Source: Pseudoalteromonas neustonica
GTDB lineage: Bacteria; Pseudomonadota; Gammaproteobacteria; Enterobacterales; Alteromonadaceae
Length of the DNA: 64,000 nt
Reading direction: 5' to 3'
Assembly: GCF_001653135.1 (NCBI RefSeq)
Contig: NZ_BDDS01000011.1
Coordinates: 1-64,000, forward strand
Below, one piece after another: positions 53,690 through 64,000 of the stretch; position 1 is the first letter of the stretch, and each line of letters starts with the position of its first letter. The notes below the pieces were generated by a model. The model saw only the letters and a list, made by a program, of their open reading frames with translations. It did no database searches and was not told where the DNA came from. The position numbers were made by a program, and so were the translations under genes.

Positions 53690-53694
53690 ATGAT

Positions 53695-54522
53695 TTATTC
53701 GTCTATCGAACGAAGCAGGGCGTTGATACCTACTTTTTCACGGGTTTGTTGATCTACTTTTTTCACGATGATTGCAGCGTACAAGCTGTGACTACCATCT
53801 TTTGATGGTAATGCACCTGGTACAACAACTGCGCCTGCTGGAACACGGCCATAGTGGATTTCGCCAGTTTCGCGGTCGTAAATACGCGTGCTTTGGCTGA
53901 TGTAAACGCCCATTGAGATAACAGCGCCTTCTTCAACAACAACGCCTTCTACGATTTCAGAACGTGCACCAATAAAGCAGTTGTCTTCAATGATGGTCGG
54001 GTTAGCTTGTAACGGCTCTAAAACGCCGCCTATACCAACACCACCAGATAAGTGTACGTTCTTACCAATTTGTGCACACGAGCCTACAGTAGCCCATGTA
54101 TCAACCATGGTGCCGTCATCAACGTATGCGCCAATGTTTACGTATGATGGCATAAGCACTACATTTTTACCTACAAAACTACCTTTACGCGCGACTGCAT
54201 TTGGTACTACGCGCATGCCACCTTGTTGAAACTGCTCTGGCGTGTAGTCACTAAATTTAAGCGGTACTTTGTCGTAAAACTGGTTTACGCCGTCATGCAT
54301 TGGTTGGTTATCGCGAATACGGAACGACAGTAACACGGCTTTTTTCAACCATTGGTGGACAACCCACTCACCACTGATTTTTTCAGCAACGCGTGCAGCG
54401 CCGCTATCAAGCAGCTCAAGTGCATCAATAATGGCTTGTTTAACTTCATTTGATACTGTGCTTGGGCTGATGTTATCGCGGTTATCCCAGGCGTTTTCAA
54501 TCATGGTTTTTAAATCTGACAT
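53695..54522 (-). CDS. dapD: 2,3,4,5-tetrahydropyridine-2,6-dicarboxylate N-succinyltransferase
   Basis: 275 aa, as in E. coli (274). N-terminal helical domain, then left-handed beta-helix hexapeptide repeats ([40 protein letters not shown] onward, read in parts). It transfers succinyl from succinyl-CoA in the DAP/lysine pathway, needed for peptidoglycan. Nine nt downstream of glnD, so one transcript. Confidence 0.96.
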   Translation of the reverse strand: MSDLKTMIENAWDNRDNISPSTVSNEVKQAIIDALELLDSGAARVAEKISGEWVVHQWLKKAVLLSFRIRDNQPMHDGVNQFYDKVPLKFSDYTPEQFQQGGMRVVPNAVARKGSFVGKNVVLMPSYVNIGAYVDDGTMVDTWATVGSCAQIGKNVHLSGGVGIGGVLEPLQANPTIIEDNCFIGARSEIVEGVVVEEGAVISMGVYISQSTRIYDRETGEIHYGRVPAGAVVVPGALPSKDGSHSLYAAIIVKKVDQQTREKVGINALLRSIDE

Positions 54523-54531
54523 AAGGTCCTC

Positions 54532-57147
54532 TTATTCTGTTTCTGCGTTGAGTTTTTTACGCAATGCTTGATGAATTTTTGCTTGTTCTTCGTCCGTAAG
54601 GGCTTGGTATTCGTTGTTTGATACTACGAAGAAATCTTCTGCACGCTCACCCACAGTGGTGATCCGTGCGGCGTGTATGTGTAATAAATGTGCTTGAAAT
54701 ACTTCAGCAATTTTGGTCAATAAACCAGGTATATCTACGGCTTGAATTTCAATTAAACTGCGATCTTTACGCGGATGAGGACGTAAAATTATCTTTGGTT
54801 TAATATTAAAATCTTTAAAGCGTTGCGAGCGATTCTTTTTAAAACGAATTTTCTTTCTTGGATCAGCAAGTGCCAAATCTAGACCGCGTTTAATTGATTG
54901 CGCACGGCCGCTGGCAATGGGCTCACCGCTTACTTCAAGTACTACAAAGCTAAACAAGACATAACCATCGCGGGTGGTAAGTACTTGTGCATGTTGGATC
55001 TGTGCCTTTTTTGAGCCAATCACACTCACTAAACGGGCAAATAAACCACCCGAGTAGGGGCTGTAAACAAATACTTGTGTGCCACCATGCATGGCTTCAT
55101 TAGATACCACAACACTGGGTTGGCTTAAATCAGCTTTTAACAAATGCTCACTGTGCCATGAGATTTGTTGCTCACTGAATGCGGTAAAGTAGTTTGCTTT
55201 AAAGCGGGCCCAAATTAAATCTATTTGTTCTTCGCCAAAGCCATGATTAAGTAGGCGTTGTTTTGCTTGATGCTTTTTATCGCGAATTTGGTCGCGCTGA
55301 TCCATTGGGTTTTCAAGCCCTAATCGCAATGCGCGTTGCGTGTGTAAGTAAAGCTCACGTAGTAGCGTATTTTTCCAGTCATTCCATAAGTTGTCATTGG
55401 TCGCGCGAATATCAGCCACGGTTAGGCAATAAAGGTAATCAAGTTGACGTTCGTTTTTTATCCGTGTGGCAAATTCTTTTATCACATCAGGATCATTTAT
55501 ATCTTTACGTTGCGCAGTAACTGACATAAGTAAGTGGTTACTTACTAGCCATGCTATTAACTTACCATCTGAGTTTGTGAAGTTATGCAACTTAGCAAAA
55601 GCAATGGCATCAACAGCGCCAAGTTCAGAATGATCGCCACCGCGACCTTTGGCAATGTCATGAAAAATCCCTGCGAGATATAACAGCTCGGGTTTATCCA
55701 TACGTGTGACAATTTCACAACAAATTGGAAATTTGTTGGCACTTGATTTATCAAAATACTGATAAATATTATTGATAAGTTTATGCGTGTGTTCGTCTAC
55801 GGTATAAGCGTGGAATAAATCAAACTGCATTTGTCCAAATATGTTACGCCACTGCGGGAGATAAGCCGCTAACATGCCATGTTTGTGCATTAACGTAAAA
55901 GCACGACCCATGCCATTGGGATGTTTAACAAGGCGCAGAAAGGCTTCTCTACAGGCCGCGTAATCTTGTAAGTCACCTAATAGACGACGACGCACTTGGC
56001 GAATTGTTCTTATGGTACTTGGATAAATGTGCGTCATTGTTGGGTTATCGGCAATATGCTCAAATAAGACGAAGAGCTGATCGCGGCGAAAAAATACTGA
56101 TGGGTTTTTAACTCTTATTTGATGACCAATGCGCTCAAAGTTGCGGTCAAGTTCAATAACCGGTTGCTCGCTTGATTCCGGTAAAATGCTTTGCTCAAAG
56201 TACGACAATAGCATTTGATTTAACTCACGAACACGGCTCATTATTCTAAATAAGCGCTTCATCATTCGCTCAACAGACGCTTTGCCATCACTACCAAAAC
56301 CGAGTAAATCAGCAGCCAGTGGTTGGTGGTCAAATAATAAGCGGTTTTCTGATCGCCCTGCAGCTAAATGCAGTGCAAAACGAATATTCCATAAGTTTTC
56401 TAAGCACTCAAGTAGCTCTTGGTATTCTTCGTGAGTCAGGTAACCGTGACTAATAAGCTCTTGTAAGGTTTCAGCCCTAAAGTGCTTTTTTGCAACCCAA
56501 ATGATAGTTTGTAAATCACGTAAACCACCGGGGTTTTCTTTAATGTTTGGCTCTAGGTTATACGCTGTGCCATGGCATTTTTTATGGCGTAGTTGTTGTT
56601 CTTGTACTTTAGCCAAAAAGAATTCATCAGAGTGCCAAACAGGGGTGTCGAGGATATGATTTTTAAGTTTTTCATACTCTATATGATTGCCAAACAATAG
56701 CCGGCTTTCAAGCAAGCTTGTGGCAAACGTAACATCTTCACGTTTTTGTTCAATAGCTTGTTCTATGGTACGTACACTGTGGCCAATTTCTAAATTAAGG
56801 TCCCACAGCATAGTGACAAACTGACCAATTTTTTCACAAATTGCTTCACTAGGTTGTTGTGTAACAAGTAATAAAAAGTCGATATCAGAATAGGGGTGTA
56901 ATTCACCGCGGCCATACCCACCAACGGCAATCAGGGCTAAATCTGGCTCATGGGCTAAATCATAAACATGAAAAAGCTTTATTAGTAACCGATCGATAAA
57001 CTCAGCCCGGGCATTAATTAAATTACCGACTGGTTGTTTTGAAAACTCGTTTTGTAACCATTTATAAAAATAATTAGAGCAGTCTTTGTAATCGGTGAGC
57101 AACTCAGCATCGCTGAGTAGCTTTTTAACTTTATTAGGTAATGCCAC
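54532..57147 (-). CDS. glnD: Bifunctional [protein-PII] uridylyltransferase/uridylyl-removing enzyme
   Basis: 871 aa. The nucleotidyltransferase domain has GGYGRGELHPYSDIDFLLL (GG...DxD). The HD domain has LAGIFHDIAKGRGGDHSELGA (about 495-520). Two ACT domains at the C-terminus (about 690-770 and 800-871) sense glutamine. It uridylylates PII at low glutamine and reverses it at high glutamine. map-glnD-dapD order is that of E. coli. Confidence 0.96.
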   Translation of the reverse strand: MALPNKVKKLLSDAELLTDYKDCSNYFYKWLQNEFSKQPVGNLINARAEFIDRLLIKLFHVYDLAHEPDLALIAVGGYGRGELHPYSDIDFLLLVTQQPSEAICEKIGQFVTMLWDLNLEIGHSVRTIEQAIEQKREDVTFATSLLESRLLFGNHIEYEKLKNHILDTPVWHSDEFFLAKVQEQQLRHKKCHGTAYNLEPNIKENPGGLRDLQTIIWVAKKHFRAETLQELISHGYLTHEEYQELLECLENLWNIRFALHLAAGRSENRLLFDHQPLAADLLGFGSDGKASVERMMKRLFRIMSRVRELNQMLLSYFEQSILPESSEQPVIELDRNFERIGHQIRVKNPSVFFRRDQLFVLFEHIADNPTMTHIYPSTIRTIRQVRRRLLGDLQDYAACREAFLRLVKHPNGMGRAFTLMHKHGMLAAYLPQWRNIFGQMQFDLFHAYTVDEHTHKLINNIYQYFDKSSANKFPICCEIVTRMDKPELLYLAGIFHDIAKGRGGDHSELGAVDAIAFAKLHNFTNSDGKLIAWLVSNHLLMSVTAQRKDINDPDVIKEFATRIKNERQLDYLYCLTVADIRATNDNLWNDWKNTLLRELYLHTQRALRLGLENPMDQRDQIRDKKHQAKQRLLNHGFGEEQIDLIWARFKANYFTAFSEQQISWHSEHLLKADLSQPSVVVSNEAMHGGTQVFVYSPYSGGLFARLVSVIGSKKAQIQHAQVLTTRDGYVLFSFVVLEVSGEPIASGRAQSIKRGLDLALADPRKKIRFKKNRSQRFKDFNIKPKIILRPHPRKDRSLIEIQAVDIPGLLTKIAEVFQAHLLHIHAARITTVGERAEDFFVVSNNEYQALTDEEQAKIHQALRKKLNAETE

Positions 57148-57217
57148 GTGGGCTGGCTCCTTAGAATACTAATTCGTCCAATTAATTGGGCGAATTAGTA
57201 TTTATACCAAATTGGTA

Positions 57218-58003
57218 TTAATGCTCAATGATTCTATCGATAGTATCATCTGATCTAAGCGTTAAAATTTCAACACCATTTTCAGTAACTAACAATGTAT
57301 GTTCCCACTGCGCAGATAAACTACGGTCTTTAGTAACAACCGTCCATTCATCTTTAAGCAGTTTACATTGGCGTTTACCAGCGTTAACCATTGGCTCAAT
57401 TGTTAAACACATACCCGCTTTTAGGGCTTCACCAGTGCCAGCACGACCATAGTGCATAATTTGTGGCTCTTCGTGAAACTCAGCACCAATGCCATGGCCG
57501 CAATATTCGCGCACGATTGAATATTTATGGCTTTCAGCGTATTTTTGAATCGCTTCGCCAATATCACCTAAACGTACACCTGGTTTTACCATTTTAATAG
57601 CAAGGTATAAGCTTTGTTGAGTTATCTCAGCAAGGCGTTTGCCTTGAATATCAGGTGTACCAACATGAAACATTTTAGACGTGTCGCCATGGTAACCATC
57701 TTTGATGACAGTGATGTCAATATTGACACTGTCGCCATCTTTTAATGCTTTGTCGTTAGGAATACCATGACAAATTACATGGTTTACTGAGGTGCAAATT
57801 GATTTAGGGAAGCCATGATAATTTAATGGAGCCGGAATGGCTTTTTGCACATCGACAATATAATTATGACAAATTGTATTTAATTCATCAGTGGTCACAC
57901 CAGGGACTACATGCGGCTCTATCATTTCTAGAACTTCTGCCGCTAAGCGCCCGGCTACACGCATTTTCTCTATTTCTTCAGGGGTCTTTATCACAGCACT
58001 CAT
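57218..58003 (-). CDS. map: Methionine aminopeptidase type I
   Basis: 261 aa (E. coli 264). Metal ligands visible in order: the two Asp in NIDITVIKDGYHGDTSK, His in EYCGHGIGAEFHEEP, Glu in LTIEPMVN and Glu in AQWEHTLLVT. It removes N-terminal Met from new proteins. The ATG at 58003 has GGAG upstream and matches family N-termini (MSAVIKTPEEIEKMR); an in-frame ATG nine codons earlier is less likely. Divergent from rpsB. Confidence 0.95.
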   Translation of the reverse strand: MSAVIKTPEEIEKMRVAGRLAAEVLEMIEPHVVPGVTTDELNTICHNYIVDVQKAIPAPLNYHGFPKSICTSVNHVICHGIPNDKALKDGDSVNIDITVIKDGYHGDTSKMFHVGTPDIQGKRLAEITQQSLYLAIKMVKPGVRLGDIGEAIQKYAESHKYSIVREYCGHGIGAEFHEEPQIMHYGRAGTGEALKAGMCLTIEPMVNAGKRQCKLLKDEWTVVTKDRSLSAQWEHTLLVTENGVEILTLRSDDTIDRIIEH

Positions 58004-58082
58004 GGAGGCTCCATTGTCGAGTTTTAACACATTTATTGTCGCACAAATTTTGCACGCGACGTTGAGTATTTGTTTTTAATAT

Positions 58083-58276
58083 GGTATAAAGCGCGCCGTC
58101 TTTTTACAAATAAATTCTTAAATGATTTTTTGTATTTTAAGGCAAACACAATTTTATTTTAACACACACACGTATCGTCACATACACTTGGGTGCATTTC
58201 AGTTTCATTTAACTGCGGTGTTGGTGCTATGGGATATGTGGAGGCCTAACCCTAAACTAAACAGAGGAAATACAAA
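58083..58276 (+). promoter_or_regulatory. rpsB 5' leader, candidate S2-responsive regulatory region
   Basis: The 273-bp map-rpsB gap has a leader of about 190 nt rich in short repeats and G-rich segments (TTGGGTGCATTTC, GCGGTGTTGGTGCTATGGG, GTGGAGGCC) before AGAGGAAA. In E. coli the rpsB leader mediates autogenous control by S2 and the motif is conserved in gammaproteobacteria; that this leader folds likewise is inferred from position and was not modelled. Confidence 0.45.
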
Positions 58277-59005
58277 ATGGCAAACGTTTCAATGCGCGAT
58301 ATGCTTCAAGCTGGTGTTCACTTCGGTCACCAAGCACGTTACTGGAATCCTAAGATGAAGCCTTTCATCTTCGGCGCACGTAACCGTGTTCATATCATCA
58401 ACCTTGAGCAAACAGTTCCAATGTTCAACAACGCACTTAAGTTTTTAACTGGTGCTGCGTCAAACAAAGGTAAAGTTCTTTTCGTTGGTACTAAGCGCGC
58501 AGCAAGCGAGTCGGTTAAAGAAGCCGCTATCGCAAGTGACCAGTATTACGTAAATCACCGTTGGTTAGGTGGTATGTTGACTAACTGGAAAACAGTTCGT
58601 CAATCAATCAAGCGTCTTAAAGACCTTGAAATCCAAAGCCAAGACGGTACTTTCGAGAAATTAACTAAGAAAGAAACGTTAATGCTTAACCGCGAAATGG
58701 ACAAGCTTGAGAAGAGCCTTGGTGGTATCAAGAACATGGGTGGTCTTCCAGACGCACTTTTCGTTATCGATGCTGACCATGAGCATATCGCTATCCGTGA
58801 AGCTAACAACCTAGGTATTCCAGTTGTTGCGATCGTTGATACTAACTCTAACCCAGACGGTGTTGATTTCATCGTACCTGGTAACGATGATGCGATCCGT
58901 GCAATCAACCTTTACACTGGTGCAGTTGCAGCAGCTATCACTGAAGGTCGTGAGAGCAATATCGTTGCTCAAGCTGAGAAAGACGACTTCGTTGAAGCTG
59001 AGTAA
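58277..59005 (+). CDS. rpsB: 30S ribosomal protein S2
   Basis: 242 aa (E. coli 241). [33 protein letters not shown] and the [53 protein letters not shown] region (read in parts) are S2 signatures, with the coiled-coil insert at about 105-150. AGAGGAAA precedes the ATG. Heads the rpsB-tsf-pyrH-frr cluster. Confidence 0.97.
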   Translation: MANVSMRDMLQAGVHFGHQARYWNPKMKPFIFGARNRVHIINLEQTVPMFNNALKFLTGAASNKGKVLFVGTKRAASESVKEAAIASDQYYVNHRWLGGMLTNWKTVRQSIKRLKDLEIQSQDGTFEKLTKKETLMLNREMDKLEKSLGGIKNMGGLPDALFVIDADHEHIAIREANNLGIPVVAIVDTNSNPDGVDFIVPGNDDAIRAINLYTGAVAAAITEGRESNIVAQAEKDDFVEAE

Positions 59006-59016
59006 TTAGCTGTCAT

Positions 59017-59073
59017 CAAGTCTTCATCTAATTTTAGGTGAAGACTTGCTATTCTTGTAGAGCGGGAACCCGC
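59017..59073 (+). terminator. Hairpins between rpsB and tsf
   Basis: CAAGTCTTCA pairs with TGAAGACTTG (59017-59026 and 59039-59048, perfect, with extra pairs inside the loop). A second stem, GCGGG/CCCGC, follows at 59062-59073. There is no T run, so this fits a partial attenuator or processing site, as known between rpsB and tsf in E. coli. Confidence 0.6.
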
Positions 59074-59108
59074 TTATCTAACCAGATTTCAGATTTGAGG
59101 ATTTACTA

Positions 59109-59960
59109 ATGGCTGTAACTACTGCCCTAGTTAAAGAATTACGCGAGCGTACAGGCGCTGGCATGATGGATTGTAAAAAAGCGTTGACTGAGACTGATGG
59201 TGACATCGAGTTAGCGATTGAAAACATGCGTAAAAGTGGCGCTGCTAAAGCTGCTAAAAAAGCAGGCAACATTGCTGCTGAAGGTACTATCATCATCAAG
59301 CAAAATGCCGGTGTTGCTGTACTAGTAGAAGTTAACTGTCAAACAGACTTCGTTGCAAAAGATGTAAGCTTTTTAGCATTTGCTAATAAAGTTGCTGACG
59401 CTGCAATTGCTGACACAATGTCTATCGAAGACTTACAAGCTAAGTTTGAAGAAGACCGTGTTGAGCTAGTTACTAAAATTGGCGAAAACATCAACGTACG
59501 TCGCCTGCAGTACATCACAGGTGAAAACCTAGTTGAGTACCGCCATGGTGACCGTATTGGTGTTGTTGTTGCGGGTGTTGCTGATGAAGAAACACTTAAG
59601 CACGTTGCAATGCACGTTGCTGCTTCACGTCCAGAATACTTATCGCCTTCTGACGTACCAGCTGACGTTGTTGAAAAAGAAAAGCAAGTACAAATCGAAA
59701 TCGCGATGAATGAAGGCAAGCCTGCTGAAATCGCTGAGAAGATGGTTGTTGGTCGCATGAAGAAGTTCACTGGTGAGGTTTCTCTTACTGGTCAAGCTTT
59801 CATCATGGAACCTAAAAAATCTGTTGGCGATATTCTTAAAGAGAAAAACGCAACAGTTACTAGCTTCGTACGTGTAGAAGTTGGTGAAGGTATTGAGAAG
59901 AAAGAAGAAGATTTTGCTGCTGAAGTAGCTGCGCAAATTGCTGCAGCTAAAGGTCAGTAA
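59109..59960 (+). CDS. tsf: Elongation factor Ts
   Basis: 283 aa, same as E. coli. [25 protein letters not shown] is the N-terminal signature, [12 protein letters not shown] the core one, with the EF-Tu-contacting coiled coil near 180-230. It exchanges GDP for GTP on EF-Tu. Confidence 0.97.
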   Translation: MAVTTALVKELRERTGAGMMDCKKALTETDGDIELAIENMRKSGAAKAAKKAGNIAAEGTIIIKQNAGVAVLVEVNCQTDFVAKDVSFLAFANKVADAAIADTMSIEDLQAKFEEDRVELVTKIGENINVRRLQYITGENLVEYRHGDRIGVVVAGVADEETLKHVAMHVAASRPEYLSPSDVPADVVEKEKQVQIEIAMNEGKPAEIAEKMVVGRMKKFTGEVSLTGQAFIMEPKKSVGDILKEKNATVTSFVRVEVGEGIEKKEEDFAAEVAAQIAAAKGQ

Positions 59961-60040
59961 GATTAACTATCTGTGATGAATGAAGTAATTATATGCAATT
60001 AATATGCTATTTGCTTTTGCGTCACGGCTAGAAATTCTTT

Positions 60041-60086
60041 AAAATAACCGCGCTCTTTATGTTTATCATAAGCGCGGTTATTTTTT
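60041..60086 (+). terminator. Strong intrinsic terminator between tsf and pyrH
   Basis: AAAATAACCGCGCT (60041-60054), 16-nt loop, AGCGCGGTTATTTT (60071-60084) with T residues on to 60086. A 14-bp perfect stem ends the rpsB-tsf transcript; pyrH begins 30 nt later and needs its own promoter or readthrough. Confidence 0.9.
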
Positions 60087-60116
60087 ATCCTTTTTTTAAA
60101 AGTTGGCCCAAATACT

Positions 60117-60866
60117 ATGACTATCAATCGTAAACCTATTTTTAGACGCGTTCTTCTCAAATTAAGTGGTGAAGCACTGATGGGAGACGAAGGCTTCGGC
60201 ATCGACCCAAAAGTACTCGACCGTATGGCGCAAGAAATTAAAGAGCTTGTAGAACTCGACGTAGAAGTGGGTTTAGTTATCGGTGGCGGTAACTTCTTAC
60301 GCGGTGGTTCGTTAGCTGAAGCAGGTATGAATCGCGTTGTAGGCGATCATATGGGAATGCTCGCGACTGTAATGAATGGCCTTGCAATGAGAGATGCGTT
60401 GCATCGTGCATTTGTTAACTGTCGTTTAATGTCAGCTATCCCACTTAACGGCGTGTGTGATGCATACAACTGGGCTGAAGCAATTAGCTTATTAAAAACA
60501 GGTCGCGTTGTTATTTTTGCAGCGGGTACAGGTAATCCTTTCTTCACAACTGATTCCGCAGCGTGTTTACGTGGTATCGAAATTGAAGCAGATACCGTTA
60601 TTAAAGCGACGAAAGTAGACGGTGTTTACAGTGATGATCCTGTTAAAAATCCGGAAGCGACACTTTATCGTCACTTAAGCTACAATGAAATTATTGAAAA
60701 AGAATTAAAAGTAATGGATCTTGCGGCATTTACACTTGCGCGAGATCACAATATGCCATTGAGCGTATTTAATATGAATAAGTCAGGCGCATTAAAGCGC
60801 GTTATTATGGGCGAAGAAGAAGGCACACTTATCTCTTCACAAGCCTCAGATGAAGTTATTAACTAG
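60117..60866 (+). CDS. pyrH: UMP kinase
   Basis: 249 aa. [43 protein letters not shown] and [16 protein letters not shown] are the amino-acid-kinase-fold signatures of bacterial UMP kinase. It makes UDP from UMP, feeding RNA and UDP-sugars. frr follows 14 nt later. Confidence 0.97.
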   Translation: MTINRKPIFRRVLLKLSGEALMGDEGFGIDPKVLDRMAQEIKELVELDVEVGLVIGGGNFLRGGSLAEAGMNRVVGDHMGMLATVMNGLAMRDALHRAFVNCRLMSAIPLNGVCDAYNWAEAISLLKTGRVVIFAAGTGNPFFTTDSAACLRGIEIEADTVIKATKVDGVYSDDPVKNPEATLYRHLSYNEIIEKELKVMDLAAFTLARDHNMPLSVFNMNKSGALKRVIMGEEEGTLISSQASDEVIN

Positions 60867-60880
60867 ATTAGGATTGAACC

Positions 60881-61438
60881 GTGATTAACGATATTCAAAA
60901 AGATGCTGCAGAACGTATGCAGAAAAGTGTAACGGCACTTGGCAGTCAACTATCTAAAATTCGTACTGGCCGTGCTCATCCGGCACTTTTAGATGGCATT
61001 ATGGTGTCATATTACGGTGCACCAACGCCGTTAAATCAAGTTGCTAATGTGTCGATTGAAGACGCCCGCACACTGGCGATCAGTGTGTTTGATAAATCAC
61101 TTGCACAAGCAGTAGAAAAAGCAATTATGGCATCTGACTTGGGTTTAAATCCAATGTCAGCAGGTACGGTTATTCGTGTTCCACTTCCTCCACTAACAGA
61201 AGAACGTCGTAAAGACTTAATCAAGATCGTTCGTGGTGAAGTTGAAGGCGGTCGTGTTGCTGTTCGTAATATTCGTCGTGATGCAAATGGTGATGTTAAA
61301 AGCTTATTGAAAGATAAAGATATTTCTGAAGATGAAGCACGCCAATCTGATGATGCAATTCAAAAGCTTACTGACAAATTTATCAAAGAAATGGATACAC
61401 TGTTAGCAGCAAAAGAAACTGAATTGATGGAAATCTAA
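60881..61438 (+). CDS. frr: Ribosome recycling factor
   Basis: 185 aa, as in E. coli. GTG start (GTG ATT AAC) after [46 protein letters not shown] and [15 protein letters not shown] are family signatures. With EF-G it splits post-termination ribosomes. Confidence 0.97.
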   Translation: MINDIQKDAAERMQKSVTALGSQLSKIRTGRAHPALLDGIMVSYYGAPTPLNQVANVSIEDARTLAISVFDKSLAQAVEKAIMASDLGLNPMSAGTVIRVPLPPLTEERRKDLIKIVRGEVEGGRVAVRNIRRDANGDVKSLLKDKDISEDEARQSDDAIQKLTDKFIKEMDTLLAAKETELMEI

Positions 61439-61485
61439 GCAGTTAAATAACCTGAATTTGGGTTATGAAATTTATTAGTTTTGGG

Positions 61486-61519
61486 ACGCCGTCTAGGGTA
61501 TACTAGGCGGCGTTTTTTT
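61486..61519 (+). terminator. Intrinsic terminator directly before uppS
   Basis: ACGCCGTCTAG, loop GGTATA, CTAGGCGGCGT (one mismatch) with a 7-nt T run ending at 61519. The next base begins an ATG. It would stop frr transcripts, leaving uppS-cdsA-dxr dependent on readthrough or an internal promoter. Confidence 0.88.
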
Positions 61520-61537
61520 ATGGAATACTCGATATTT

Positions 61538-62299
61538 ATGGTTCTTAACGCTGATAAAATTTCACAGCAATGTTTACCCAAGCATGTCGCTATAATCATG
61601 GATGGAAATGGTCGTTGGGCACAGGCGAAGAATAAGCCTCGTGTGTACGGTCATAAGAAAGGCGTTGATGCAGTTCGTCAGTCGGTGCAATTTTGCGCTA
61701 AGTTAGGTGTACAATCGTTGACTTTATTCGCTTTTAGTAGTGAAAATTGGCGACGCCCTGATGATGAAGTTAGTACCTTAATGGAATTGTTTTTATTTGT
61801 ACTGAGCAAGGAAGTTAAAAAACTTCATAAAAATAATGTTAAATTAACTATTATTGGCGACTTATCTCGGTTTTCAGATACGTTGCGAAAAAAAGTCGAT
61901 GCAGCACATCAATTGACCGTGGATAATACAGGGCTGCAACTTAATATTGCAGCAAATTATGGCGGACGATGGGATATAGCTAATGCGGCTAAGCAGCTTG
62001 GAAAACAAGTCGCTGCTGGAGAGTTAGATCCCAATGATATTACAGAAGAGCACTTAGCCTCGCAGATGAGTATGCAGGATCAGGTTGAACCTGACTTGTT
62101 GATCCGCACCGGGGGCGACTTACGCATTAGTAACTTTTTATTATGGCAAGTTGCTTATGCCGAACTTTATTTTACCGATACGCTTTGGCCTGACTTTAAT
62201 GAAGCTGCTTTTGCTGATGCGATCGCTTGTTACGTTGCCAGAGAGCGACGATTTGGTTGTACTGGCGAACAAATAAAACAATTACTCGCCGAAACCTAA
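61538..62299 (+). CDS. uppS: Undecaprenyl diphosphate synthase
   Basis: 254 aa from ATG 61538 (E. coli 253); an in-frame ATG at 61520 abuts the terminator T run and cannot have a normal ribosome-binding site. [35 protein letters not shown] and [15 protein letters not shown] are cis-prenyltransferase motifs, with the Mg-binding Asp in MDGNGR. It makes the C55 lipid carrier for peptidoglycan and O-antigen. Confidence 0.94.
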   Translation: MVLNADKISQQCLPKHVAIIMDGNGRWAQAKNKPRVYGHKKGVDAVRQSVQFCAKLGVQSLTLFAFSSENWRRPDDEVSTLMELFLFVLSKEVKKLHKNNVKLTIIGDLSRFSDTLRKKVDAAHQLTVDNTGLQLNIAANYGGRWDIANAAKQLGKQVAAGELDPNDITEEHLASQMSMQDQVEPDLLIRTGGDLRISNFLLWQVAYAELYFTDTLWPDFNEAAFADAIACYVARERRFGCTGEQIKQLLAET

Positions 62300-62315
62300 T
62301 TAAAAGGGTAATACT

Positions 62316-63182
62316 TTGCTAAAACAACGAATTTTAACCTCTTTAGTGCTAGCCCCTTTAGCATTACTTTTGGTTTTTTATACACCACTTACATTATTTA
62401 GTTATATTGCTGGCGCGATAGTTTTATTAAGTGCGTGGGAATGGTCTGCATTTATGGGCCTATGTGACAAATTAAAGCGTTTTTCATTTGTCGTATTTAT
62501 TGCGCTGCTACTGGTACTGCTTAACTGGCATTGGCCAATTGAGAGCTTGTGGTTTGACGGCCAATTAGTGGGGGATGCAAATTATATATTTACTCTGTCA
62601 TTTTCTTGGTGGATTGTTGCTACCTACTTAGTGTGGCGTTACCCAGCCATGGCAAAAGCATGGAATGAAGGCATAGTAATGCGTGCCATTGCAGGTATTT
62701 TGACGTTAGTGCCATTGTGGCTTGCGTTGAATACATTACGAAGCGCAAATTATGGTGAGTCAACGCACTTTGGTTCTATGCTTATTTTAGTGGTATTAGG
62801 TATCGTATGGAGCGCAGACATTGGTGCGTACTTTACGGGCAAAAACTTTGGTAAACATAAGTTAATGCCAAAAGTGAGCCCCAACAAAACGATTGAAGGT
62901 TTAGCTGGGGGTGTAGTCGCTGCGGTAATATTTGTTTTGGCTTTTTGTCATTTTACCAATGTTGATATGTCAGTTTGGCCAATTTATGCTGTTATGACTG
63001 TATTTATTGCATTATTTTCAGCGATAGGTGACTTACTCGAAAGTATGTTTAAACGTGAGGCTGGTCTCAAAGACAGTGGATCATGTTTACCTGGGCATGG
63101 CGGTATTTTAGATCGCCTTGATAGCTTAACCGCTGCAGCGCCTATTTTCGTTTTATGCTATGCGTGGACGCTTAGTCTATGA
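62316..63182 (+). CDS. cdsA: Phosphatidate cytidylyltransferase
   Basis: 288 aa with about eight membrane helices. The C-terminal signature [28 protein letters not shown] matches the CDP-diglyceride synthase pattern (KR-x4-KD ... HGG-x-DRxD). It makes CDP-diacylglycerol from phosphatidate and CTP. TTG start after AAAAGGG. Its stop overlaps the dxr start (ATGA). Confidence 0.95.
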   Translation: MLKQRILTSLVLAPLALLLVFYTPLTLFSYIAGAIVLLSAWEWSAFMGLCDKLKRFSFVVFIALLLVLLNWHWPIESLWFDGQLVGDANYIFTLSFSWWIVATYLVWRYPAMAKAWNEGIVMRAIAGILTLVPLWLALNTLRSANYGESTHFGSMLILVVLGIVWSADIGAYFTGKNFGKHKLMPKVSPNKTIEGLAGGVVAAVIFVLAFCHFTNVDMSVWPIYAVMTVFIALFSAIGDLLESMFKREAGLKDSGSCLPGHGGILDRLDSLTAAAPIFVLCYAWTLSL

Positions 63183-64000
63183 GTTGTAAACAGCAACTAG
63201 TGATTCTTGGTGCGACGGGGTCAATCGGTTTAAGTACCTTAGATGTTGTCGCTCGAAATCAAGAGCAGTTTTGCGTATTTGCACTTACGGCAGGTAAAAA
63301 TGCAAAAAAAATGGCGCAGTTATGCGTCGCTCATCGCCCTCGCTTTGCTGTTATGGCGGATGAGCATGCTGCGCAGCAGTTAATTCAGTACTTATCTGGT
63401 TCAGAATCTAAAACGATTGTGCTCAGCGGTATTGCTGCAATGAGTGAGCTTGCTGCACACCCAGATGTTGATGCTGTTATGTCGGCGATAGTTGGTGCCG
63501 CGGGGCTCATTCCTACACTCAGCGCGGTTGAAGCGGGTAAAAAGGTTTTATTGGCAAATAAAGAATCCTTAGTGATGTCAGGCCAGTTGTTTATCGATAA
63601 AGTAAAACAACATAAAGCCACATTGTTGCCAATTGATAGTGAGCATAATGCAATATTCCAATGCCTGCCAAGTGCTCTGCAAGGTTCAAAAACAAACGCA
63701 CAATTGCATGAGCATGGTGTTAGTAAAATCTTACTGACAGGCTCTGGCGGACCTTTTTTAACTCGTGATATTGACACTTTAAATACTGTCACGGTGCAAG
63801 AGGCCGTTACTCACCCTAATTGGTCAATGGGGCAAAAGATTTCAGTCGATTCGGCTACGATGATGAATAAAGGCTTAGAGTTTATTGAGGCTAAATGGCT
63901 ATTCAACTGCCAGGCAACAGATATTGAAGTGGTTATTCATCCGCAAAGTATTATTCATTCAATGGTGCAGTATCAAGATGGCTCAGTACTAGCACAAATG
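63179..64000 (+). CDS. dxr: 1-deoxy-D-xylulose 5-phosphate reductoisomerase (3' partial)
   Basis: The first 274 codons are present; the frame is open at the right edge. [23 protein letters not shown] carries the NADPH-binding [29 protein letters not shown] (metal-binding Asp-Ser-Glu) and [21 protein letters not shown] are the catalytic segments. It is the first committed step of the MEP isoprenoid pathway. Its ATG overlaps the cdsA stop by 4 nt. In E. coli dxr lies upstream of ispU/uppS; here it is downstream of cdsA. Confidence 0.94.
   Translation, partial: MSCKQQLVILGATGSIGLSTLDVVARNQEQFCVFALTAGKNAKKMAQLCVAHRPRFAVMADEHAAQQLIQYLSGSESKTIVLSGIAAMSELAAHPDVDAVMSAIVGAAGLIPTLSAVEAGKKVLLANKESLVMSGQLFIDKVKQHKATLLPIDSEHNAIFQCLPSALQGSKTNAQLHEHGVSKILLTGSGGPFLTRDIDTLNTVTVQEAVTHPNWSMGQKISVDSATMMNKGLEFIEAKWLFNCQATDIEVVIHPQSIIHSMVQYQDGSVLAQM

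Noticed and set aside
59339..59770. 143-aa minus-strand ORF inside tsf
   Set aside because: Shadow of tsf; Ser/Thr-rich composition and no start signals.

Overview
The window looks like a chromosomal segment of a marine gammaproteobacterium of the order Alteromonadales, most likely Pseudoalteromonas. This is judged from protein similarity, the AT-rich composition and conserved gene order; no database search was run. It is mostly core genome with small accessory patches. There is no CRISPR array, prophage, rRNA operon or transposase gene.

Layout. 1-3.5 kb: 3' part of a giant surface protein (Ig/cadherin, Calx-beta, calcium-binding repeats) with a GlyGly-CTERM-like sorting tail, continuing in frame into an outer-membrane beta-barrel. 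3.7-4.2 kb: efpL (yeiP). 4.3-4.7 kb: a 315-bp MITE-like element. 4.7-10.6 kb: a PAS-GGDEF-EAL c-di-GMP protein, an M16 protease and sixA. 10.8-13.3 kb: ridA, an ASCH protein, an SDR and an AEC carrier. 13.3-19.5 kb: the conserved smrB / prmB-aroC...epmC-yfcL neighbourhood known from E. coli, here also carrying a DUF4112 protein, a GST and an ATP-NAD-kinase-like protein. 19.6-27.6 kb: AbgT transporter, deaD, grxA, a TonB-dependent receptor, an anchored thioredoxin and hsp20. 27.7-30.4 kb: a three-gene overlapping operon for a secreted phospholipase C/P1-nuclease-like enzyme, a secreted parvulin-like foldase and a membrane-anchored protein of unknown role. 30.6-32.6 kb: an iron-sulfur bacterial photolyase with copies of the MITE-like element on both sides.

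33.6-45.4 kb is the classic tRNA-fMet-rimP-nusA-infB-rbfA-truB-rpsO-pnp-nlpI operon (transcription, translation initiation, ribosome maturation, RNA decay). It ends in an unusual extra gene: a predicted exported metalloprotease overlapping nlpI. 45.6-51.4 kb is a six-gene Mrp/Mnh Na+/H+ antiporter operon with subunits A and B fused, fitting marine sodium homeostasis. 51.5-53.5 kb holds two poorly characterised genes separated by a second structured repeat. 53.7-58.0 kb is map-glnD-dapD on the minus strand, divergent from rpsB-tsf-pyrH-frr-uppS-cdsA-dxr (58.3-64.0 kb, dxr cut by the window end). Together the last two blocks give lysine/peptidoglycan precursor synthesis, nitrogen signalling, translation factors, UMP and undecaprenyl/phospholipid/isoprenoid synthesis.

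The most interesting items are the adhesin-barrel polyprotein, the NlpI-coupled metalloprotease, the phospholipase-foldase operon, the two families of small structured repeats (one bracketing the photolyase gene), and the 7-bp periodic arrays in intergenic DNA.
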